Assembly: GCA_963995505.1 (NCBI GenBank)
Contig: OZ023180.1
Location: 14,336,689 to 14,400,688 of the forward strand
Reading direction: 5' to 3'
DNA length: 64,000 bases
Source of the DNA: Hypericum androsaemum
Taxonomy: Eukaryota > Streptophyta > Magnoliopsida > Malpighiales > Hypericaceae
Shown: piece by piece, positions 47,069 to 58,149 of the stretch
How positions within the stretch are numbered: the first letter of the stretch is position 1
Layout: every line of letters starts with the position of its first letter
Notes under the pieces: generated by a model
What the model saw: the letters and a program-made list of their open reading frames with translations, nothing else
Told to the model about the DNA's origin: nothing
Database searches by the model: none
Position numbers and translations under genes: made by a program

Positions 47069-49028
47069 GGTAGTATAGGCACGAGAGAGTTAGGCTCGAG
47101 GCACAAACTTGCCTATAGTTTATGTACCATGTATATCTCTACATAATATAGTGATCATCATCTCGGCCCTGTGGATGTAGTTCTTTTGATCGAACTACGT
47201 AATATCGTGTATCCTATATTCTTCATATCTCGTGATAATTTATTATGGGTGTTATACACATCCGTGTTTACGCTCCGCTGCCCTAACAAATTTGGTATCA
47301 AAGATTTTGGAGCTGATCCGGGTTAAATATTGTGAAAGGGCTCATTTGTTAAAGAGAGAGGTCAGTTTTAAAATTTCACAAAAGAACAAAGGATTTTGGT
47401 AATTCGGACTCGTTGGAAGATAGGGGCAGATTGAGAATTTCTAAAACCACAGGGGCGTATTGGAATTTTGCCAAAATTCTGGATCTAGGGCAAGGGAGCT
47501 ACTGCTTGCCTTTAGAGCAGCATCACTGGCCACCAAAACTCTCCCTCGCCTGTCCATCGCGCATTGAGGAGAGGGAGACCGTTGCTTTTCCCTCCCCGCA
47601 CGATGTCCTCGGGGTTCCATGGAGAGAAGAGAACATGTTCATCATCGTGCCTGGAAATGTCTCTCATCAGAATGCTCAAGGAGAGAGTACCATCGCGAGC
47701 CTCGAGCCACCGTGAAGCCGTAGATGAGGAGGGGCAATCTCGAGCCCCCTATACCTGCTCGCCGTGCATCCCAAGTGGCTGGAGCCCCGCGTGTCACCAT
47801 CTCAAAAATAAGAAGAGGGCAAGAATGCTCCCGCACATTATTTTTTGCTCTTCATGCTGCAGATCATAGGAGAGAGAGTTTCAGGGAGAGAAGATAACTC
47901 CCAGAAGACCACCGACACCGCCAGATCTCACCCGTGTCGCTGGTTGTTCGAGGCTGGGCCAGCGCCAGCTCGTGATAAGCCGCCGCTATCGGCGTTCCTA
48001 TTTCTGCCTCTGCCCTAGTTTTGTGAAACCTAATTTGCTTGGATTAGGGATTTTAGGTCACTTGGCTAACCGAGTTTTGATTTTATTATCTGTCCTGGAG
48101 TGGATTTTGGGTTCTTGTTGATTTTCGATCAACAGTTTGACTGGTAATAAAAAGTCAACTATTTGGATGATTTGTAGTTTTTTAGGCTGATTTGGGCTAG
48201 AATATTATTGATCCTTGGAAATTAGACCAGTTTATGGCAGAAAATATTGGGTGTTATTTTGGATCATGAAATTTTGGCCGGGTTGATAGGCGTGTTGATT
48301 TGTTCGTCTGAGTTGATGTTGACCAAGTGGAGGGTTAATTTTGGGTCCTGTTGAAGTGAATTGGTTCAAGTCTTGGAGATTCACGGTTGAAGATCGGTCT
48401 TGTGATTTAGTTCAAGGTGGAGTATTGTTTGGGTGGTTGACCCAAATCTTATTGGACTTAGAGCTCAGGTCCAATAGATTCTCCTATGTATATAATGGAC
48501 ATGTGTGTGTAATTGAGAGGTGTGAGAAGGTTAGAGGAGCTTTATGCGACTTCTTTCTCTAGAGTCTCCCTTGTTCCATAGGATTTGATGAGGTCTGGAT
48601 TGGGTTCATGGTTGATCAGTTATGGAGTAGTCGTGTCATGTGGGACCAATAGGTGGATCATGTGAAGACTTTGAGCATTGTTTGGATCAATTACTCGTTG
48701 ACGATGAAGGTGAAGATTTAGTACAAGTATCTATTTATTTTTTACTCACGTGTTTTGCAGTATATCTTCTGGTTGTCCACCAGGATGGAATCCGTTGTGT
48801 CGGTTGAGAGATAGTTTGGGAGTTCCCTGTGAGAGTACACCATACTGAGGAAGAGTACTGGTTGTGCTGAAGCTCTTGGGATTGAAGCTGGCCTATGAGA
48901 TTTAGGCAATGTTGTGGGCGTTGCAGTGATTTTCTCCAATGTGTGGAACTCTCGTGTTGCGCAAATGGTGATTTTCTCCCGTCGCGTTGGTTCTTCGGAG
49001 TTAAAAACCTGAGATGAGTATGTGTTGT

Positions 49029-51906
49029 TGTCACGACCCAAATTCTTGGTCGGTGACCGGCGCTAGACCTTAACCCATTTACAAAATCAAATGAGTCTAG
49101 CCAGCCTCAAAATATATTTTGACTTTACAAAGTCTTATTCAAATACAATTATTTTTTCATTTATTCCAGGATCAAATTGAACTCGGTGGCTACGGAGCTG
49201 CTAGACAAAGAACCTGCAAAACTGGAGAGAGGGGGGTGAGTGTTTTGGAATACTCCGTAAGCACATAGAACGTAACATATCAGTTATGTCAGATACATGT
49301 GGGAGAGACAGAACTTAACTATGTCCCACATAATCTAAGACAACACTAAAATGCATACTAATCATATGACCACACACACACATACCAAAAATATGAGCAA
49401 ACTACGTGACGTCCCATTCCATCACGTAACTTGTCCCACAAACACATGATCACATAGTCAAATAAATGGTGAGCTCTAAACAGGTTTAGACGGGCCACTT
49501 CCTCTCCAGCATAGGGATATCAACATGGCCATCAGATCTCCTTTCCATAATCACATACTAAGTTTAATAGTAGTAAACTAGGATATCCCCAGTCTCTGTG
49601 CACATAGGCTAACATCCCCGGTTAGCACGGGAAAACCTGTCAATTTCTCACCATAAACAAACATAACATACCTTTCACACGACCAAAGGTTCCAAGACCA
49701 TATCCAAAAGAAATGGACATGTCACACCCTCACAAATTGGCCCCGAGCTAGGAACCACATATTCTCTAGCCGGCCACACACATATGCCACACATGTCACA
49801 AACCAATCCAAGTATGACCAAACAAAATACATATGCAAATGACCACTTTATAGACAAAATTTATATGCATGAGACGCACATACTTAAGATCTGAAACATG
49901 CACATGTACCAAATAAACCAAAGTTGTCATGGTCTATATGCTTACACTAATGAAGACCGCTCCGCGAATGCTCATTCCCAACTCAATTCTACTTTCACTT
50001 TGGATCTTCATCCAGTCCTTCTTCCCAAGTTTATTTCTTCCACCAAGAACCTTGTGGAAGCTTCACATACTCTGTATAACAATTTTCAATCACAAAGTGA
50101 GGTCAGGTCCTCACTTCCCCAAGCAAATCACTTCCAACACTTGAAAATAACCAACTTTGGCACAATCGACAACCAACGTCAGAAATAACATAAGTCCATC
50201 AATTTCTCTTGCATCCTTTCAATCACTGGTCCATTATTAACTTACCAATATGTACAACAATTGTTTGTGACCATAATTTCATAAAAATATATGTTTTGGC
50301 CAACCGAACACACACCGAGCACAAGGTAAGGCCATTCACACTAACTTCGGTAAGTAGCCCTTATAACTCAATATCACACAAAACCAAGTACATATCTTCA
50401 TCAATATACCACTGCTCTATTCTTTCATGAGCACACGGAGTCCAAAAATCAACTTAGAAGTCCAAAGAAATTACTTACCAAGTTGTTTCTCTCTAACCAC
50501 CTCAATTCTGAACTCAGGCAGATAGTCTGTCTTCTAATCATACTTTAAGGATGATTCGTTTATCCAAATCTGACATATAATATATCATTAGAAAGCTCTT
50601 TACATCCTCTACAATCTGTATGAAGATGCCAAAGTCAAATTCGGAGTCCAAATAGACTTACCATGCACTTCTTTCTAACTACCTTGACTGTATACTCTAG
50701 AAAATAGTCTGTAGTTTAAAATATATTTTAGGTCGATTCCTTTATCCAATTATGACCAATCATATATGGTTAGAAACCTTATAGAGTCCTCTAGCATCTG
50801 TAAAAATATAAAGTTCCAATTCGAAGCCTAAGTACACTTACCAATCATGTTTTCTTCAATAACCTCAGCTGTGTTCTTCACCAACGACTGTCTGATTCAA
50901 AATGGATTTTCTGTTGATTCCCTGATCCAAATTTAACATATGATATACCAAAGGAAAGGTATTTAAGGTCTCTACAATACGCATGAAGACATGGAAGTCC
51001 AATTTTAAGCCAAAGAACACTTACCGAATACTTCTTTGTCCACCAGCTCACTTGTATACTCTAGTTATCTGTCTGTATTTCAAAACCGATTTCCCGTTGA
51101 TTCCATGATTCGAATTGAACATATGATATACCGTTGGAAAGCTGGTTGAGTTTTCTACAACTCTAATGAAGACATCAAAATTCAAATCGAATTGGAAGAT
51201 CCCTTACCGGATCAATATTTCTTGACCTACTTCTTTCTCTTTCCTCTTGCTCTCTCTCCTCTTTCTCTTCACTTACGGTTTATGGCTTATCTCTGGAGCC
51301 TCCTGCCTCTTCCTTTAATTTTCTAAGTCCATAAGGAGTGTAGGTGAGTCACCATCCAGTATGACTCACGTTCTCAACTAATTCTAACAAATTTCCAAGT
51401 GGTGAAAGATGATTGGATGACTTTTCCAAGGGGTCCAATCAGGATGCAGCACATTGAGTCCCGTTTTTCACCAACTTCAGTTGCTTATTTTCCAAAATTG
51501 TTTTCTGCTCAATTGTAGGTCTATGTGTCTAGTTTCTAGATCATATTTACTTGTACCATTTGGAGCAAAATTGAGGAAGATGTGTCCAATTTACCAAGTA
51601 GGTGTCAGTGCTGTCCAATCTTGCCCAACTATCTTCATAACAGTTGTGAATTGTTTGAGTAGACTTTGTTGAGATTGATCTAGAATCCTTAGAAGACTAA
51701 ATCATGTCTATATACACTTCATAAAAGCATAGGAACTTAAATTCTTGTTAAAATAAAGTCCGAGATATCAAATGCATTCCTTCCCACTATCATTGGCACT
51801 CTATTTACATAGCAATCTCGCTCCAAATATGAATCCAATATGTCATTACGACTAAGTATACTTCACTTAAGTCAAACAAATAAAATTAAAGGACTAGGGT
51901 ATTACA
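49029..51906 (+). mobile_element. Solo LTR of a long-LTR retrotransposon, probably gypsy
   Basis: 2878 bp, starting TGTCACGACCC and ending GGGTATTACA. It is flanked by a perfect 5-bp duplication GTTGT (49024-49028 and 51907-51911); copies 1 and 2 show the empty site. No internal domain is present, so it arose by LTR-LTR recombination. Length and ends fit Tekay/Del-type gypsy LTRs, an inference. The scattered short open frames (such as 49898-50188) have no support. Confidence 0.8.
50473..51205 (+). repeat. Four tandem ~182-bp repeats inside the solo LTR
   Basis: CTTACC marks unit starts at about 50474, 50657, 50837, 51020 and 51203 (periods 180-183 bp). Each unit holds a TGTCTG or TGTAGTTT block, a TTGATTCC-like block, ATATGATATACC and a GAAGACAT block. 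Units differ by roughly a quarter of positions, so the array is old in the family. Confidence 0.65.
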
Positions 51907-52082
51907 GTTGTTGAGATACTTGTGGAAGATTCCATTCGAGGTGGAGTTTTTAAAATTGAGGCAGATGATGATGTCATGTTAAGCTTACTGAAAGAGGTAC
52001 ACTATGAAAATGTCTGATGCGGAAGATGAGCAGTTGAAACTTGAGAAGATGAGTGGTTTTGGAATTTGTCCAAGGTGAAGAT

Positions 52083-52426
52083 AGTTAGGATTTGTCCAAG
52101 AATTCTAACTAGAGTAGAACTCTATTCCTATTGTAAAGCATATTGGCTTGGTTCCTATAAATAGGAGGGTAGAGGTTAGATATTCTTTGGTCTTTGCTAA
52201 ACGCATTGGTAATGTAGGCACGAGAGAGTTAGGCTCGAGGCACAACTTCGCCTATGGTTTACATACTATGTATATGTCTACATAATATAGTGATGATCGT
52301 CTCAGCCCTGTGGATGTAGGTCTTTCGACCGAACTACGTACTATCATGTATCATTTATTCTTCATATCTTGTTACTATTTATTATGGGTGTTATACACAT
52401 TCATGTTTACGCTCCCTGTCCAAACA
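52083..52426 (+). repeat. 3' LTR of non-coding LTR element, copy 3
   Basis: Starts AGTTAGG (TGTTAGG with a changed first base), after CCAAGGTGAAGAT. TATAAATA at 52156-52163. Ends CCAAACA, then TGTCCAAACAATGCG occurs twice in tandem (52417-52431 and 52432-52446). Confidence 0.75.
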
Positions 52427-52445
52427 ATGCGTGTCCAAACAATGC

Positions 52446-52680
52446 GTGGTCGAGGCAGGAGAAAAAGTGAGTGACTGGCAAGAGGAGGATCTAGATTTTG
52501 CAGAGGATTCAGTTGAAAGACGGATCATATACCCGATGGACGGTATTCTCGTATCTAGCAGGATCATACACAATCAGATACTTGACATTGTTTTTAATAA
52601 TCCAACAATTGTTCCTAGGATGGTTTTTGAACTCCCGGAAGATCATAAATCTGCAGGTGTCAATACGTAAAGTGGCTTGT
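52446..52680 (+). other. Conserved open segment of unknown origin, copy C
   Basis: The longest version: VVEAGEKVSDWQEEDLDFAE, then GILVSSRIIHNQILDIVFNN, then MVFELPEDHKSAG, stopping at 52670. It lacks the ~50 bp present in copies A and B. Unknown function. Confidence 0.35.
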
Positions 52681-53385
52681 TCTGATTCTTGTATACTGTG
52701 ATTGCTATTCTTTGTTCACATGGCCAATATTACCAATTTGTTTTATCCTGGCAGATTATACAAAAAAAAAATACTGATTTCCACCGTTAAATGTCTTTTT
52801 TTAAAGGTAATGTCGTGTTACCATACAGTCATTAATTAGCACACGCACGGCTTTCAATCTCAAATCCACATTTCCTTTAATTCGACGACCCACTACACTG
52901 TAAGAAAAGGAAATCAATCGACCCACTACGGGAAGAGTCAAGGTTGTTTATACAAGGATGCGAATATTAATGTGCCCTTGGTGCCGCTGGGATTTCCGAA
53001 ATGTCGTGTTGCCTGTATGTTATATCATCTATTTGACTTAATTTGATTAGTTGACATTAAAGATCTTTTTAATCTTTTAATAAGACAAAAGAATTAATAA
53101 GATCAAATAACTAGAAATAATATAAATTGATATAACGATTCTTGTTTTGATTCTGGCCAGCGAGAATTTTTTGTTTACCTTTTGATCTTCTAGTCCGTAA
53201 TAACTATCGGTATATTCCAAATTCATATTGAGTAAATTTTATTAGAATTCTTAGTTCGTAAATTGTAGGGAGGAACTTGTGATACAACAAACAGAGAATA
53301 AAACAAGTGTTGGATCCAAGACACTATTTATTCCTTAAAAATTATCAAAAGCACAAAAAATATTATATAAACCTAAAAATTAAAT

Positions 53386-53605
53386 GGGAAAAGTACACTT
53401 TACTACACTTAGATTTTGCCGATATCAAATTGAGGACCTGTGATTAACATTCGTAATTTAATCCCTGTGTTTTTCAAAAATTTGAAGGATATGGTCCCTT
53501 CCCGCTGACGGAACTGAAAGAAGCGTATTTCTTGCCATGTAAACCTAAACGATGTCATTTTGGCATCCACTGATTGCGTAAGTTGTGTGACATCTTTTAG
53601 CTCAA
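53386..53605 (+). mobile_element. Mutator-like terminal sequence (solitary end), copy C
   Basis: Ortholog of 2875-3095, starting GGGAAAAGTACACTTTACTAC. The palindrome is decayed here (CCTAAACGATGTCATTTTGG at 53544-53563). Confidence 0.4.
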
Positions 53606-53617
53606 TCCTACATTTAC

Positions 53618-53964
53618 TTAGCGATTGTCTCTTGGAACAATAAAATTATTTTCTAGCTCTCTTGTTGCAACTTGAGGACAAAATGTTGGTCGTCTTTGCA
53701 CATGCGTATATACGGGACAAACTTTTGACTGAGCACTAACCATCTGCAATGGTGGGAGTGTTGTACTCACTACAGCTCGGTTGTCGCCTCCATGAGCCGA
53801 ATGGTTACGTTCTCTTGCAAATGTTGCATGAGGCAGGACTAGCTGACTATGTGAAGCCATATTCTGATGAATATTTTGTGGCTGCAGAGATTTATCTTGG
53901 CCTTGTAATGGGATTCCACTGAGGAGGAGGAATTAGCTTGACATGAATTACTACTTTGCCTCTC
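53618..53964 (-). pseudogene. Captured gene fragment of unknown family, copy C
   Basis: Ortholog of 3120-3500 with an internal deletion of about 60 bp at about 53770, where SPILLPSMGAE is missing and GGDNRAVVSTT is joined directly. The frame is kept across the deletion. Parent not recognised. Confidence 0.45.
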
Positions 53965-53980
53965 GTCTTCCCACTTTTCT

Positions 53981-54085
53981 TTTTTTTTAAGGTAAATTTT
54001 ATACCATGTCAATGTCAGGATTTGAACCCTGGACCTTCTAGATATTTACATCGTCTTGTGTCGTTAGACTACAAGCCTTTTGACA
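53981..54085 (-). mobile_element. tRNA-derived SINE, copy C
   Basis: Ortholog of 3511-3623, target duplication at 53965-53980 and 54086-54101 (one mismatch). B box GTTCAAATC intact. Confidence 0.75.
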
Positions 54086-54101
54086 GTCTTCCCATTTTTC
54101 T

Positions 54102-55440
54102 GATTTCACCATTCTATAAACAATTTAGTATGACAATCCTGTTAGAAATAGAAATTGATTACTCTCTTGATTTCTAAAATTTGACTAATTAACGTAGATT
54201 CAACTTTTGGGCACACTTAATATTGTCACCATTTAACTTCAATTAATGCAATTTTGAAGCCAAAAAATCTTGAATTGCAAATGCATAATATTTTATTGGG
54301 TTTATAAAATGTTTTTGTTATCAATAAGACTACATGTTTTGTATCCCACGCTAACAGCTGAATTGGTCACCCTCCTTTAGAAGGAGGAATATGAGAGTGA
54401 TCAAGTCTCCTCATTCTAATGCACAAAATGGTTATAGTCTACTAGATAAAATATTTGACATCTTAATCTAGCATTCAAATGTTATATGTGTTAAAATTCA
54501 ATAAAGAATACGCAATAAAAAGTGCAAACTAAAGTATTCATATCATTTTTCATAAATAAGATTATTTTGGCAAAATATATTCTAAGCTTATCAAAAGAAT
54601 TGATCTCTTGCATAAAACTATGGAACTTTTACCCCAAACATAAGTAAAATAGTGAAAAGTTCAGATTTTCCTTAAAAAACAAGTTCGGATTTTTCTTAAA
54701 AAACAAGTTTGGATTTAGTTTAACAAGTCCAGATTTTCCTTTTAAAAAAAGTTCGGATTTCTATCACGATGTTCTCTTAAATATAATTATTATCATCAAC
54801 ACAAATCAGTCATTATGTCAATACTCATTTTGGCTAAATGATAAATAACATGATCTTAGCTATACAATATTTACTCATAAAAAAACCAAAAAAATTATTT
54901 ACAAGGAGATAAAAGAAAAAGGATCTGGCAAACCTCACAGTGAATCTATTGGTTTGAGAATGGACAAGAATAGGCCGCCTTGACTCCAAAAGTATGGTGA
55001 AAGTATAGACTAAGAGTGGTCAGAACCCAAATTTATGAAACTCTATTTTTTTTAGGAATATGAAAGTGTGTTGTAGGAGTGATTTTAAATAGGTGAATAT
55101 ATTTGAGAAATGTTAGATTTTTAAAAGGCAAGAAATTTAAGTTTCTCAAGGCCTCCTCCATACATAGATAGATATTCAAATTATAAAATTATTGACCTTC
55201 CAAAAAAAATATAAATTTAAAAAAAATTAATGAGGTGACTAGGTTAATGGTGTTCGAGTGGACTCATTAAACTCTTTCCATAAAAGCTTCATGTCCCTTT
55301 GTCTCTCAAATTTTATCTATTTTCTAAACATTGACAAAAATTAAATACACCCTTTTCCGTAATTGGCATCATAATTATTATTTTCTATATTTAGTTTGTC
55401 TTTCTCTATCTCATAAGTTGCATTTGATTTGAAGCAAATT
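54102..55440. repeat. Non-coding direct repeat D1, copy C
   Basis: Ortholog of 3944-5048. The AAGTTCGGATTT minisatellite is expanded to four units at about 54658-54765. No gene seen. Confidence 0.5.
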
Positions 55441-55606
55441 GTAGCATACTGGATACTGTAAAAATGGCTCATTTTTTATTTTTTTATAAATCTGTTTGTT
55501 CCCTCCATTTTGAATTTCTAAAACTCCTCTCTCCACGAAACCAATTCCCCCCAAATCAACCCCATCCTCAAACTTAATCCCTAATTAATTTTCTCCCCAT
55601 CCTTTC

Positions 55607-56410
55607 ATGCCTCCGTGCTCCGCTGCCGCCCCTCTCCTCCTTCCACCGGTGGGAAGGTCGGGAGGTGGCAGTGGGTCGACGGCAATGGCATTGTCAACAA
55701 CCCTTTTTGTTGACATCCTCCCATCGCATTGGAGCTCTGCCTCTCTCCGGGATTTCTTCCGTCAACATTGTGAAGTGGTGGACACTTTCATAGCGTCTAA
55801 ACGGTCAAAGCAGAACTCACGCTTTGGGTTCATCCGGGTCCCTCTGAGTGTCGACCTCGACTCTCTGTTTCTAAAGACCAATGGTTGTCGCGTGGAGAAA
55901 TTGCATCTCTGTGTGTCCAAGGCGCGGTTTGAGCATGGAAAGAAGGATACCACTGCCTTATCATCAGGTTATTCTTGTCCAGTGACCAATGGTCGTCAGT
56001 GTCTCCTTCGCTGTCACCCTGGGCTCATCTTGTCCGGTGGGGCTCAATCGACCAGTGAGTTATGGACAAAAACGGTTGGGAGGAGCTTGAATATTTGCCA
56101 CCCGAGCTCCTGCAAGATGATTGGCTGAACCGTAGCTTGGTTGCTACCTTACTCGACGCAAGGTAGCTAAGGTATATCAAGCTCTACTTGTCTAATCTTG
56201 GTGTTACAGGTTTTCATATCAGGGCATTTGGAGGGGACACGAATTTTATCTCGTTCGATGTGGTTGAGGACTTGGTGCAATGGTGTAATAAACTTTCCCA
56301 TTTCTTCAAGTCCATCGTGCCTTAAACTCCAAGTTTTAGGACGCTTTCGTGTTGCCTGTGGCTTCAAATTCGAGGTCTTCCATTGTAAGTGTGGTCGAGC
56401 CCTTTCCTTG
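55607..56410 (+). pseudogene. RRM-domain LINE ORF1-like pseudogene, copy C (best preserved)
   Basis: Open from 55607 to 56128. An Ala/Pro/Gly-rich start is followed by MALSTTLFVDILPSHW with the RNP2-like strand, FFRQHCEVVDTFIASKRSK, the RNP1-like SRFGFIRVPL and VDLDSLFLKTNGCRVEKLHL. The RRM spans about residues 25-105. CAG at 55811-55813 replaces the TGA of copies A and B. After KKDTTAL a deletion and frameshift disturb the linker. The later block (GVTGFHIRAFGGD) is present out of frame at 56200-56300. The most likely ATG is that of MALSTT at about 55685; an ATG at 55607 is also in frame. Confidence 0.55.
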
Positions 56411-57538
56411 AATGGCTGGTAGAAAAATCTGGTGATTTCCTTCAAATTTAGTATTAATAAATCAATAATTTTTAACTCAAAGATGCAAGACTTTTATTTA
56501 TAAAAGTTAAAAATACATAAATTCAAATGAAGAACAAAAAACATAACATATGAAGAACATAGACTAAGTGTTTTATACATAAGTTCAAATGAAGAACGAA
56601 AAAACATAACATATAAAGAACATAAATTACGTGTTTCATCATGACCTAAAATACAAAATCAGCCTATTGAGATTTCTCTTGAGACCAATTATGTCATGTA
56701 GAGTCAACCTTGTATGGACACACTAATATTCGGTCGACCTTGTTTGGATGAAACAAAATAAGACAAACTCAACAACTAACATATGGATAAGTGCAATAGT
56801 AAACAACACAACTTAATCACTAAGTAAATCATAAAATCTAAACACTACAACCAGGACAGTAAAAAAATAACAACAAAGAATCTTATGAGACTAACTTAAC
56901 CAATAATATTCATATATCTGTTTCAACATGGCCGGATCCACAATTCTAATAGAGTATTAAGAAAAAGCAAAACATTGGTGGACTACTCATGTAGTCTCCT
57001 ACAATTTATGAAAATTATGCTTCAACGTTTTAAAGTATTTTCTATAACATAAAGTATTTAAATATCAAAAAATTATTTCAACATAAATATGTATATCTCG
57101 ATCTACCACATTCGCAATTATTAACAATAGAAACCTGAACTATTGAGACACGATTGAAGTGATAATCAATGAAACAAAGATTTTAGAATTATAATTCATG
57201 ACAAAGGTAAAAATATACTTTAAAAAAATAAACATCTTACCCGACATATAGAAAAAGGCTATTGTTTTTGTGGACTTAATACTTCAGGTGATGCATACTT
57301 CGCCCTTTTTTATCAGCTTTTCAATTTTGTTGCACTCAATTTAGAAACAGCGCCTCCCTTTTCTTCTTCCAGTTCCATGAAATCCTTTAGCATAAAAAAT
57401 ATATAAAAACTAATGAAGTCAACAAAATATAGGCAAATGGCAAACTATGAACTCCCACGATAAAGATAGAGAGAGACCTAGAAAACTATACATTTGGCCA
57501 ATTTTAGGTACAATTTTATGTTTTCTAGTAACTTTTAC
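56411..57538. other. Unclassified AT-rich stretch, copy C
   Basis: Ortholog of 6061-7176. No gene supported. Confidence 0.35.
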
Positions 57539-57649
57539 CTCAAATGAGATATCTTCCTCCTCGAAATCCAAATCTTCGGATTCATCTTCATCAAATTCTT
57601 CGTAAATATCTTCATCATCTCTAGACTCTTCCAGAATAATATTTAATAT
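57539..57649 (-). pseudogene. Acidic exon fragment, copy C
   Basis: 111 nt (37 codons), still open: EESRDDEDIYEEFDEDESED then LDFEEEDISFE. It is 18 nt shorter than copies A and B, in frame, with donor GAG|GTAAAA and acceptor CTCAG kept. Confidence 0.45.
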
Positions 57650-58149
57650 CTGAGGACCAATATGAGGGACAACCTATTGGATAGCCGAAAGAATAATGAT
57701 TGATTTGAGTGTCAATTTTTTGGTGGTACAACATGATCCAATTTTATTATGCTCCAATTAAATATGAATAATTTTCCTACTAAATATGAATATGAATATT
57801 AAGAACTTATGATAAAGAAGGATTTATGATATTAATTAGTAAATTTGACAACTTTGTTAATGACAAAACCAACTTTATTAATTGAACTCATTTTATATTC
57901 ATGCAATTATGGAGATATTATTCAAATTTTAAAATATAAGGCAACTATGTTGCTCATTTAGTCAAAGTAGAATAGGGTTTTATTCCTTAGTGTGAGATTG
58001 TAAAACTTGTAGGAGTGTTAGGTTCTATGAAAAAATATATGTACAGTTTAAAATTACGACTAAAAATCTTAACTCTTAAGATCCCCGCATAAAAATTTAC
58101 CATTAATCGTAATACCAATAAGATAACATCTTACAAAAGGAGTTTAAAC

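Larger units (their letters stand above)
47069..52441 (+). mobile_element. Non-coding LTR retrotransposon, copy 3, with nested solo LTR
   Basis: The 5' LTR is truncated (47069-47288, first ~120 bp lost). Its end CCCTAACA and the primer site TGGTATCAAAG (47294-47304) are intact. The internal region is 47289-49028 and 51907-52082. It has about 175 bp (47640-47815) absent from copy 2 and lacks about 245 bp present in copy 1 (near 48780). A 2878-bp solo LTR is inserted at 49029. No protein-coding domain. Confidence 0.75.

Noticed and set aside
49898..50430. Open frames of 70-96 codons inside the solo LTR
   Set aside because: LTRs of this type do not encode protein, and the frames overlap one another with no conserved motif.
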